Shown here: positions 1 to 5,620 of the stretch, in pieces
How positions within the stretch are numbered: the first letter of the stretch is position 1
How the letters are laid out: the number at the start of each line of letters is the position of its first letter
Origin: Microcoleaceae cyanobacterium UBA11344
GTDB taxonomy: Bacteria > Cyanobacteriota > Cyanobacteriia > Cyanobacteriales > Microcoleaceae
NCBI GenBank assembly: GCA_003483675.1
Contig: DMYK01000129.1
Location: 1-6,750 of the forward strand
Direction: 5' to 3'
Length of the DNA: 6,750 bases
Notes under the pieces: model-generated
Databases searched by the model: none
What the model was told of the DNA's origin: nothing
What the model saw: the letters and a program-made list of their open reading frames with translations, nothing else
Translations under genes and position numbers: made by a program

Positions 1-469
1 CGCACAGTTCCCAATATACCAACATCAAGGCAAATCAATTCCTTGAGAAATCCCGATGCGGGAAGTTTGGACAATACTAATGGCATCTGACTCGATCGCA
101 TTCTGAAATTGGGCACTCCGGTGTTCCAGTCGCAGCGGTTCCCCAACACCCAAAGGCAAAGCGCTTAAAGTGCGATCGATCTAAAGTATTTTACACAGTT
201 TCCCAGGCGATCGAGGCGAGGCGCGATCGCTTTTTTTCGGGAACGTGCGAGAACCCCCCAGGCCCTCACATCGCCTCGCGAGGAGTGCGCTGTTCCTTTG
301 CGTGACAAGCCGGATCTTCCGGGCTATAGGCTTCTGTTTTCACAATCGCCCGAATCGTCTCCCCGTCGGGAAACTGTCGCACCAGCGAGCAGCCAACCAA
401 ATCTGGCGCTACGCTAGTAGATGGCCACGCTAGCCAAAAAGATTCTACAATCTGAGTATTTCCACGCAC
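1..469 (-). pseudogene. mpg: 3-methyladenine DNA glycosylase (AAG/MPG family) remnant, internally deleted
   Basis: AAG/MPG enzymes excise alkylated adenine and hypoxanthine from DNA. Two separated pieces are visible. The N-terminal piece runs from GTG 469 to TGA at 266-268 (67 residues). It carries VAPDLVGCSLVRQ, the active-site TEAY and DPACHA (equivalents, from family memory, of human E125, Y127 and H136) and TPREAM. After the TGA the frame continues GPGGFSHV, as expected after MFG in the family. The C-terminal piece starts at 180 with IDRTL and continues to VQTSRIGISQGIDLP, then a TGA at 25-27 followed by CWYIG; the family norm is DLPWRWY, so TGG became TGA and CGT became TGT. Roughly 80 core residues are absent; about 60 unrelated bases (181-240) sit between the pieces. 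The usual VETEAY reads VKTEAY. The gene runs off the window edge. It is non-functional as read. Family assignment is from remembered motifs, and both pieces agree in order and strand. Confidence 0.8.
207..237 (+). other. HIP1-containing hairpin with T-run at the mpg junction
   Basis: GCGATCG (207-213) can pair with CGATCGC (224-230), followed by seven T (231-237). The right arm lies in a complete HIP1 octamer (223-230). The shape is that of an intrinsic terminator on the plus strand, but no plus-strand gene leads into it. It lies exactly where the core of the glycosylase remnant is missing, so it may be part of replacement DNA or only a chance pairing of two HIP1-like palindromes. Confidence 0.35.
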
Positions 470-489
470 TGAACAAGAGCAGGTAAATT

Positions 490-612
490 ATGGATGTTAA
501 GTTAGTTTTAGCAGTCTTGACAGCAGTTTTCACTGTGTGCTGTCTGTTTTTCGGTACAAAAAACGGATTCTACGATACCGACAAGTATCACGGTAACGGT
601 TCTGCTCACTAA
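490..612 (+). CDS. 40-residue single-pass membrane protein, function unknown
   Basis: A short gene starting at ATG 490 and ending TAA 610-612. It begins MDVKLVLAVLTAVFT, giving one hydrophobic helix at about residues 4-22 including a CC pair, followed by a short polar tail, FGTKNGFYDTDKYHGNGSAH. Size and layout resemble the tiny thylakoid proteins of cyanobacterial photosystems and NDH-1, but I do not recognise it as a named subunit (it does not look like PsbX, PsbY, Psb30, PetM or PsaM). Support for being a real gene: an AG-rich ribosome-binding site GAGCAGG at 477-483 with a 6-base gap, codon-like composition, and a strong terminator directly downstream. It is divergent from the mpg remnant, 20 bases apart. 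Membrane location is inferred from hydrophobicity; the role is unknown. Confidence 0.75.
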   Translation: MDVKLVLAVLTAVFTVCCLFFGTKNGFYDTDKYHGNGSAH

Positions 613-635
613 TTTTAGGCGGCTGTTAGTTGCTT

Positions 636-676
636 GAAAAACCGCTGTCTGTTATTCGGACGGCGGTTTTTTTTTA
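636..676 (+). terminator. Intrinsic terminator of the 40-residue membrane protein gene
   Basis: AAAACCGCTGTCT (638-650) pairs with GGACGGCGGTTTT (658-670) with two G-T wobbles, loop GTTATTC, followed by more T up to 675. It sits 25 bases after the stop codon at 612. Confidence 0.85.
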
Positions 677-680
677 TGAA

Positions 681-707
681 CCACAGAGGCCACAGAGGAC
701 ACAGAGA
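681..707. repeat. Three 9-bp tandem units, CCACAGAGG type
   Basis: CCACAGAGG (681-689), CCACAGAGG (690-698) and ACACAGAGA (699-707) stand head to tail, followed by a purine-rich stretch to about 730. Short arrays of this CACAGAGG type occur between genes in many cyanobacteria and other bacteria (from memory); function unknown. Confidence 0.6.
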
Positions 708-783
708 AAGAGAAAAGAGAGAGCAGAAAGAATGAAAAGAAGTTGACAAATGATGATACAGGAGATTGCTATATTTGCTGCAA

Positions 784-1167
784 TTAAGGGTTGATTTTTC
801 CATCGGGCATTTTAGTTTCCTGCAATCTAGCCTGATCGAATTCGGCGCATCCCGGCTGGTTTGAACGCATTGTGGCTCCTCGATCCGTGGCTTTTATGTT
901 GAAACCAACTACTGCATTTTCTGGGTGATTATTTTCGGAAACTGCACTTACCTTAAAATCCATATTTGCTCCTTGATTATTAGCATCAAGGTTGAAACTT
1001 ATGCCGGCACAGCCTAAATCAGCTCCGGTTAGGTTGGCTCTATTTAAGTTGGCATTTTTTAGGTTGGCATTGCTGAAATTGCATTCGGGACGTTTGGTTG
1101 CCAGCAGCTTGACTTGGTTTTGTTGCATTGAAGTGGGTATATATTTGGCGACAGTATATATAAACAT
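784..1167 (-). CDS. Pentapeptide-repeat protein
   Basis: A 127-residue protein from ATG 1167. Counted from the longer GTG start at 1197 (137 residues), residues 40-61 form about four pentapeptide repeats with the A-N/D-L pattern (NANLKNANLNRANLTGADL). These would stack as turns of a right-handed quadrilateral beta helix. A central section (about 62-118) does not fit the repeat and holds scattered Gly/Asn. The end, AEFDQARLQETKMPDGKI, resembles the closing coil seen in cyanobacterial pentapeptide proteins. No catalytic residues, signal peptide or clear membrane segment are visible; cyanobacterial relatives often begin with a signal peptide, so the N-terminus may be shortened. Start choice is uncertain: AGGAG (minus strand, 1187-1183) lies 15 bases before ATG 1167, rather far; GTG 1197 has no ribosome-binding site. 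Molecular role unknown. Confidence 0.75.
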   Translation of the reverse strand: MFIYTVAKYIPTSMQQNQVKLLATKRPECNFSNANLKNANLNRANLTGADLGCAGISFNLDANNQGANMDFKVSAVSENNHPENAVVGFNIKATDRGATMRSNQPGCAEFDQARLQETKMPDGKINP

Positions 1168-1197
1168 TAGGGCGATCGATCTCTCCTGAATTTCCAC

Positions 1198-1500
1198 AAA
1201 AATTTGCCCAGCTTGCGGAATTTACTTTTACCCGCCCCGGTGCAGCTTGCACATATACCTGCGGGCTGACTTTAAAAAAATTCTATTTATATCCCTAGAA
1301 GGAGGAAATCTGAGCAAAATTTGACGATGATTAAATAGAAACGCAATTTTACCTGCGCTGTTGTAGTTCTCAGCAACTACTTTTGTTGTCAAAATTGGTT
1401 TGAGAAATTAATTGACTATCACAACTATTGGCAGCAGCTCAGGTTCCTCAACCCAGCCAAAACACACCACACCTGCAATCTCAACGAACTCGGAGCGGCA
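1198..1500. other. Intergenic stretch between divergent genes
   Basis: No gene is seen. Contents: a short inverted repeat GTGCA-GCT-TGCAC at 1240-1252 with a second copy of its CAGCTTGC part at 1209-1216, operator-like and upstream of the pentapeptide gene; a GAAGGAGGA Shine-Dalgarno-like string near 1298-1306 with no usable reading frame after it; a small hairpin GTAGTT-CTCAGC-AACTAC at 1363-1380 followed by TTTT. Both flanking promoters should be here, but I cannot place convincing -35/-10 pairs. Confidence 0.4.
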
Positions 1501-2001
1501 ATGAATCAAGTCTACCCTGAACCCAGAAGATCGCGCTTAATGGCACTGCTGCTGACAACGCTGCTCACATTTCCCTTTGTCACTGCTTGCGGTTCCAGAC
1601 AGCAAAATTCTGCTCCCCCGCCCCCAGTAGATGATCCTCGCGCTGGAGCGCCCGCAAATCGCCCCGCCAGTCCTTCGCCCCAAGCGAAATAAGGACTGAG
1701 CAATACTCAAAAAGTAGTGATTACTTTAGTAGGAGCAGCCGCCCTTTACTACCTCTACAATCAGCACAAAAATAAACAAGAACAGGGGCCGCAGGGGCAA
1801 TATTACCTTTCCAAAAACGGCCACGTTTACTACCGCGACGCCCAGAAACGAGCTCACTGAGTAACGCCGCCACCAGAAGGAATTAAAGTGCCGGAGTCGG
1901 AAGCATCGCGTTACCGCGAATTCCAGGGGTACAACAACCAAACTACAGGTAAAGACCTTACTAGCTTGCCGGAAGCTAAAACTGCTGTTCCGGCACAGTA
2001 A
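1501..2001 (+). pseudogene. Lipoprotein / YYLYN-type hypothetical gene with two in-frame stops
   Basis: One reading frame runs from ATG 1501 to TAA 1999-2001 (166 codons) but is interrupted by TAA 1690-1692 and TGA 1858-1860. Segment 1 (63 residues) has a signal peptide with hydrophobic core LMALLLTTLLTFPFV and a lipobox VTAC (Cys about residue 30), then a Pro-rich linker. Segment 2 reads GLSNTQKVVITLVGAAALYY, a hydrophobic stretch, then YYLSKNGHVYYRDAQKRAH. Segment 3 reads VTPPPEGIKVPESEASRYRE and ends VPAQ. The frame never shifts and all three parts look like protein. From memory, cyanobacterial homologues continue RAHWVTPP, so the TGA replaces Trp; the TAA probably replaces Gln or Lys. GGAG at 1491-1494 serves as ribosome-binding site. 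As read, only a short secreted lipopeptide could be made. Function of the family is unknown to me. Confidence 0.78.
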
Positions 2002-2016
2002 CCAAACTATTTCAGC

Positions 2017-2169
2017 TTTTAGATGGACGATCGAACATTTTCAATTAAATAGGACTTACGCAGTCTCGAAGCTTGGACTGAGGTTTGAGATTCTTCGCTT
2101 CACTCAGAATGACACGATCGCGTAGGCCTTGCGTCCAGGACTGTTAAATCTGGCATTCCCCATCTAAAA
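2017..2169. repeat. Dispersed-repeat patch bounded by 10-bp inverted repeats
   Basis: TTTTAGATGG (2017-2026) and its exact complement CCATCTAAAA (2160-2169) bound 153 bases. Inside are TAGGACTTACGCA (2050-2062), which I recall as a common tip sequence of small repeats in filamentous cyanobacteria, and a TTCTTCGCTTCACTCAGAAT string (2089-2108) of a widely scattered type, with ATTCT/AGAAT able to pair. No reading frame is visible. A complete terminal inverted repeat for the TAGGACTTACGCA tip is not present, so this could be a nested or decayed MITE. Confidence 0.4.
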
Positions 2170-2208
2170 CAGCCGTTTTTTTAGCTAATAAACCAGAGGA
2201 AATTAATC

Positions 2209-2388
2209 ATGGTAGACAGTTTTTTGCGAAAATTGAAAGATGTGATCGTCGGGCCGGAAAACGAAAATCCAAGCTCTTCTGAGGATGAAGACAACTACGA
2301 TCGTCCCTCAGATTCTGGACCGTTCGGCAACGTCCGCCCGGCCAGCGAAGACCCCTATGGCGACCCAGCGGATGAGGAAGTGGTTTGA
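2209..2388 (+). CDS. Small acidic hypothetical protein (59 residues)
   Basis: Starts at ATG 2209 and ends TGA 2386-2388, preceded by AGAGGA at 2195-2200 with an 8-base gap, a good ribosome-binding site. The N-terminus MVDSFLRKLKDVIVGPE is amphipathic and basic. The rest is strongly acidic and Pro/Ser/Gly-rich (SSSEDEDNYDRP, DPYGDPADEEVV), so it is probably disordered. No transmembrane segment, cysteines or known domain are seen. It has its own terminator 40 bases downstream, so it is probably a single-gene unit. I do not recognise the family. The opposite-strand reading through the same bases is less protein-like and lacks a ribosome-binding site. Confidence 0.72.
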   Translation: MVDSFLRKLKDVIVGPENENPSSSEDEDNYDRPSDSGPFGNVRPASEDPYGDPADEEVV

Positions 2389-2424
2389 GTTGAGTCAGTT
2401 GGCTAGACAAATGATCTGGTAGGT

Positions 2425-2453
2425 AAAAGCACTCCGGCGGGGGTGTTTTTTTG
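2425..2453 (+). terminator. Intrinsic terminator after the small acidic protein
   Basis: AAGCACTCC (2427-2435) can pair with GGGGTGTTT with G-T wobbles around a short GC-rich loop, followed by a T-run ending at 2452. It lies 40 bases after the stop at 2388. Confidence 0.75.
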
Positions 2454-2545
2454 TTGGGAACTCCCAGCGGTATCTTATGTTATTTAAAGATTGACAAATA
2501 TTTACCATTCTTTTCTCTGAATTCTTTTTTTGTGTGATCTTCTGA

Positions 2546-2962
2546 GTGGTTTCGGAAACAGAAACACGGGCTTTGAATGTGGGCCAAGTAGCTTCAACAA
2601 GTTCTCTTGGTGCAGACGAACATCTAAAAGGAGGTCTAGCTAATGTTAGTTCTGCTTTTGAAGATGCAGGTCTTGAAAAAGCAAGCTATCAAAACAGACA
2701 TCAGCGTAACCCTGTGGAGATGAAGCGTCCTCAGTACCTGGGGCTGACCTTTGCAGAATCCATAGAAAAGGTTTTGAATGCTCATCAAGAGCCAATGCTA
2801 GCCGATCGGATTGTCGAAGCTATATTTGACGCGGAATCTGAAGAGGAATTTTGGCGAGCCAAAAACTCCTTGAGCGTAGAATTGCGTCGGGGCGCAGAGA
2901 CACATAAAAGGTGGAAAAAGCTTGCTCGAAATATTTATGCTTCAAATTTGTGCAACGAATAA
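2546..2962 (+). CDS. Putative winged-helix (HARE-HTH-like) protein
   Basis: The open frame gives 138 residues from GTG 2546, directly after an in-frame TGA (2543-2545), with no visible ribosome-binding site. Residues about 61-138 look like a small DNA-binding fold: YLGLTFAESIEKVLNAH, a predicted helix-turn-helix around LADRIVEAIFDAE and FWRAKNSLSVELRRG, and a closing KKLARNIYAS, reminiscent of the HARE-HTH (HB1/ASXL/restriction endonuclease HTH) pattern that ends in a G/N-x-Y strand. Residues 1-58 are low in recognisable structure. ATG 2720 (residue 59) would begin exactly before the domain and gives an 80-residue protein; see the findings for an overlapping mini-ORF that ends at that ATG. 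A role in DNA binding is inferred from a remembered family pattern, with moderate doubt. Confidence 0.6.
   Translation: MVSETETRALNVGQVASTSSLGADEHLKGGLANVSSAFEDAGLEKASYQNRHQRNPVEMKRPQYLGLTFAESIEKVLNAHQEPMLADRIVEAIFDAESEEEFWRAKNSLSVELRRGAETHKRWKKLARNIYASNLCNE
2643..2723 (+). CDS. Possible 26-residue leader ORF coupled to ATG 2720
   Basis: AAAAGGAGGT (2626-2635) is an almost perfect Shine-Dalgarno sequence. It lies 7 bases before ATG 2643, which is out of frame with the surrounding gene. The short frame encodes MLVLLLKMQVLKKQAIKTDI and ends with TGA 2721-2723, overlapping ATG 2720 of the winged-helix domain as ATGA, the classic translational coupling geometry. It may be a leader peptide, or the true start of an expression unit; a chance match inside a longer coding frame is also possible. 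Confidence 0.3.
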   Translation: MLVLLLKMQVLKKQAIKTDISVTLWR

Positions 2963-3027
2963 TCAGCCTCAAATAATGCGAGGAACACGATGATGACACC
3001 GCAAATGAGATTTTCTTCTTTAATAAA

Positions 3028-3070
3028 CAGCGACGATGCTTTGAGTTCCTAATTCAAAGTATCGCCGCTG
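3028..3070 (+). terminator. 17-bp imperfect hairpin just before the tRNA gene
   Basis: CAGCGACGATGCTTTGA (3028-3044) faces TCAAAGTATCGCCGCTG (3054-3070): 15 Watson-Crick pairs, one G-T and one A-C mismatch, with a 9-base loop. It is followed by CATTTTACTT, a weak T-run. It could terminate the winged-helix gene transcript or be a processing hairpin for the tRNA that starts 10 bases later. Confidence 0.55.
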
Positions 3071-3080
3071 CATTTTACTT

Positions 3081-3166
3081 GGGGATGTGGCGGAACTGGA
3101 AAACGCATCCGGCTCCTAACCGGATCACCTGCCAGGGTTTTGTGGATTCGAGTCCCACCATCTCCA
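3081..3166 (+). tRNA. Class II (long variable arm) tRNA, leucine-like body, anticodon CCU
   Basis: Cloverleaf read by eye. Acceptor GGGGATG (3081-3087) pairs with CATCTCC (3159-3165), one G-T; discriminator A 3166; CCA not encoded. D arm GCG/CGC (3090-3092 with 3104-3106), with the TGGCGGAACTGG pattern usual in tRNA-Leu. Anticodon stem TCCGG/CCGGA (3108-3112 with 3120-3124), loop CTCCTAA, anticodon CCU at 3115-3117. Variable region of 17 bases (3125-3141) with a possible ACCT-GCCA-GGGT arm. T arm GTGGA-TTCGAGT-CCCAC (3142-3158), with one A-C mismatch at the loop end. CCU would read the Arg codon AGG, but arginine tRNAs have short variable loops. The body and A73 fit leucine. It could be a functional misreading tRNA, a decayed copy, or an orphan; annotation software would probably call it tRNA-Arg(CCT) or a pseudo-tRNA. 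Confidence 0.8.
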
Positions 3167-3249
3167 CGGATTACGACCTTGCTCGGTAATGGCTTTGGGC
3201 TATACACCTAAGCTGTAAGAATTTAATTTCTTGCGGTAGACAGTTCTTT

Positions 3250-3312
3250 TGTGCTTTTATCATAGCACATTTGTCAACCCTTAGCCATACCACATGGTCA
3301 AAAATATGTCAA
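3250..3312 (+). repeat. Candidate left end: hairpin plus TGTCAA direct repeats
   Basis: TGTGCT (3250-3255) pairs with AGCACA (3264-3269) around an 8-base loop. It is followed by three GTCAA cores in 41 bases (3272-3277, 3295-3301, 3307-3312). The same TGTCAA closes the right end at 5662-5667. Repeated short motifs at one end are what one expects of transposase or regulator binding sites; this reading is inference. Confidence 0.4.
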
Positions 3313-3344
3313 GTTTTTTTTGATTTTAGTGGAGGTTTTTTGCG

Positions 3345-4199
3345 ATGGGGAAATTACGGAGTAAGAACATGAATTATAAAGGTTTAGTGATTCATTGTCA
3401 GCAAAACGGTGGGCTAATCTGCCTGACCGATATGTGGAAAGCTGCCGGGTCTGTTAAATCCCAAGAGCTAGATAAGTGGTTGATACAGAAGCGTATCTGT
3501 GAACGGCTGTTGGAATTAGTGCTTGAAGCTAAGCTTGAGTTAAAACCCGTTGTCGAGAGAACTTTTGCAGAACAACCAGTCGCTAACTCTGGAAGCAAAA
3601 AATACAGAGCTTGGGCAAGCCAAGTCAGAAAATTAGCTAAAGATGTTGGTCTGATATCAACTCGGGGAGGTATAGGCGGTGGAACTTATGCAATAGACAA
3701 GATAGCCATCGAATATGCCGAATCCTTGTCTACAGAGTTTCGTGATTGGGCGCGAAATGCTGTCAAAGAAAGGATTGAAGAAGAAGTAGATCCAGAACTC
3801 GGTATTCGCCGTAGTCGGCAACGGGCAATTAAGAATTGGGAAAAACAAGGCAAAAGCTCTCAATATATTGGAGCCCGTCTTAACTCTATTCCCAAAGAAG
3901 ACTTCTACGAGGCAGCTTTGTATGAACATGGGGTTAAGGTTCCAAACGATTTTGCTTGGTGCAAGGCTGAGGTGTATAAACCTATAATTGGCCGTACTAA
4001 AGATTTCCGAGAAGCAAGAGGATTGAAAAAAGGACAAAACTGCAAAGATGCCATGACAATGGAGGAACTGGCTGCTACAGATTTTGCCAAAGTTCTCAGT
4101 GCCAAGCGGATCAACACGCTCAATCCTTATGGTGCAGATATCTGTGCTCGGATTTCACATCATGCGGGAAAAGAGGTGGCTCATCTGCTGAATCAATAG
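3345..4199 (+). CDS. KilA-N domain DNA-binding protein (phage antirepressor type)
   Basis: A 284-residue protein from ATG 3345, with ribosome-binding site GGAGGT (3331-3336) and an 8-base gap. The KilA-N domain, a DNA-binding module of phage and viral regulators, covers about residues 10-140: LICLTDMWKAAG (24-35), then LDKWL, and the signature GGTYAIDKIAIEYAESLSTE (112-131) with FRDWA (132-136). The C-terminal part (about 145-284), with YKPIIGRTKDFREARGLKKG and KDAMTMEELAATDFAKVLSA, recalls the C-terminal region of DinD/BRO-type antirepressors. The end, VAHLLNQ, looks complete. The stop (TAG 4197-4199) is 18 bases before tnpB ATG 4218. Such proteins usually control phage lysogeny or SOS-linked switches; here it occupies the position tnpA normally has beside tnpB. 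It may regulate the element or be an unrelated resident gene hit by tnpB. Domain call is firm; role is inference. Confidence 0.85.
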   Translation: MGKLRSKNMNYKGLVIHCQQNGGLICLTDMWKAAGSVKSQELDKWLIQKRICERLLELVLEAKLELKPVVERTFAEQPVANSGSKKYRAWASQVRKLAKDVGLISTRGGIGGGTYAIDKIAIEYAESLSTEFRDWARNAVKERIEEEVDPELGIRRSRQRAIKNWEKQGKSSQYIGARLNSIPKEDFYEAALYEHGVKVPNDFAWCKAEVYKPIIGRTKDFREARGLKKGQNCKDAMTMEELAATDFAKVLSAKRINTLNPYGADICARISHHAGKEVAHLLNQ

Positions 4200-4217
4200 C
4201 CTAATTAATTGAGCATC

Positions 4218-5620
4218 ATGCTGCTTGCTTACGTTTACAAGCTGAATCCATCGCCCAAACAAGCTCAAACAATGGAGCGGTGGATTCATTTGCTTCGCTT
4301 GCAATACAACTTCAGAGTCAGAGAGCGGACAGAAGCCTACGAGCAAGCAAGATTTCCTGTTATGGGGAACTACTGCTTGATCGAAACTCAAGCCGAGTGT
4401 TGCCCTTTCGCTTGCTCGTTAAGCAAAGGTGCTTTGTACGGGAATCCCTGGACAGCAAAAGGCAAAAAAAGGACTCCGCTGGCTCAACAAGATGCTAATC
4501 TAGTTGACCTCAAGCAGGAACGTCCTTGGTATCAAGAAATCTATCACCATGTTTTGCAACAAATGCTAAAACAGGTTGATGCTGCTTTTGGGCGCTTTTT
4601 CCGAGGATTGGGCAAATATCCCAAAACAAAGCGGCAGGGTAAATTTCGCTCTTTCACCTACCCGTCTGGAGATGTCACCTTTAAAGGGAATAAAGTTCGA
4701 CTTCCCGGTATTGGCTGGATGTCGTTTTTTCAGTCCGACTGTTTCCCAATGGTTTCAGCATTCGTTCCGTCACTGTGCGGAAAAAAGCAGATGGCTTTTA
4801 TATTTCTGTTTTGTTGCAAGATGAGTCTGTTCCAGATATTCCAGCAGCAAATCAAGTTAAAACAGCAGTAGGAGTAGATCTGGGTATCAAGAAGCTAATG
4901 TCTCTCAGTACGGGACAAACCATTGCCAATCCCAGATTTTATCAACAGATGGAGCGGAAGCGATCGCAACTAAACCGTGCTGTCAGCCGCAAGGTTTTAG
5001 GTTCCCGCCGTCGCAGAAAAGCCTGTCAGCGCTTAGCAAGACTGGAACAAAAAGTTGCTAATCGACGAGAGGATTACCAATGGAAGATAGCTAATAACTT
5101 GGTGCAGCAATTCGATCTGATTGTGTTCGAGAATCTGAATATTCAAGGCATGATGGCACGCTGCAAACCAAAGCAGGATGAAAACGGAAAGTATCTGCCT
5201 AACGGTCAGTCTGCTAAATCTGGACTGAACAAAGCCATTACTGATGCTGCTTGGGGTTCCTTAAAACAGAAAGTCAAGATTTTGTCCGACAGGGTGGGCG
5301 TTCTGGTTTATGAAGCGGTGCCTCATTTTAGCTCTCAGGAATGCAGCGAGTGCGGGTATATCAGTCCCACAAATCGAGATCAAGAGAAATTTATCTGCGA
5401 AGAGTGCGGCCATCATGAGGATGCCGATGTGGATGCTGCAAAAGTTATTTTGCAGCGTGGCCTGAATCGACTGGGAATCTATTTGGATGCTGTACCGAGA
5501 GTCCCTCGGAAACAGGATAAAACTACGCCCGAGGAGCCTGTTGGAAGACAGGGAAAATCATCCGCGTTGGTGGGTGAGCCTGGGAACCCTAAGATAGTTC
5601 CAGCAATTGGAGTTATTTGA
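4218..5620 (+). pseudogene. tnpB: TnpB RNA-guided nuclease (IS605/IS607-type), single frameshift
   Basis: TnpB is the omegaRNA-guided, RuvC-type nuclease of IS200/IS605 and IS607 elements. The first frame (ATG 4218 to about 4736; a TTG 4209 start is possible) begins MLLAYVYKLNPSPKQAQ, the usual TnpB opening, and runs to VRLPGIGWMSFFQS. The second frame continues RLFPNGFSIRSVTVRKKADG to TGA 5618-5620. Restoring one C in TCCGA (4734-4738; TCCCGA) joins the frames into 467 residues, typical for TnpB. RuvC residues look intact: Asp in GVDLG (codon 4877-4879), Glu in VFENLNIQ (5129-5131), Asp in DADVDAA (5420-5434). The zinc ribbon CSECG...CEECG is present. The C-terminal tail after LQRGLNR is encoded by sequence that probably also serves as omegaRNA. 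A run of six T (4725-4730) precedes the lesion; programmed frameshifting is unlikely but open. No good ribosome-binding site is seen; translation may be coupled to the KilA-N gene. Confidence 0.88.

Noticed and set aside
681..707. CRISPR array
   Set aside because: Repeat units are 9 bp with no spacers. No other regularly spaced repeats were seen in the window.
743..775. TTGACA (743-748) with a TGCTAT element as a plus-strand promoter
   Set aside because: The -10 match is poor and it would only drive transcription antisense to the pentapeptide gene.
1298..1330. Orphan GAAGGAGGA Shine-Dalgarno-like sequence
   Set aside because: The following CTG and ATG codons hit stops within a few codons, so no gene can be supported.
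25..1860. UGA recoded as tryptophan, because TGA stands at expected Trp positions in two genes (25-27 and 1858-1860)
   Set aside because: TGA is used as a normal stop at 2386-2388 and 5618-5620, TGG is used for Trp in the intact genes, and one of the lipoprotein breaks is TAA. The glycosylase also has a large deletion, so decay explains it better.
1726..1941. 71-codon minus-strand open frame across the lipoprotein pseudogene
   Set aside because: The plus-strand frame shows signal peptide, lipobox and a continuous protein-like reading; the minus-strand product is an antisense shadow.
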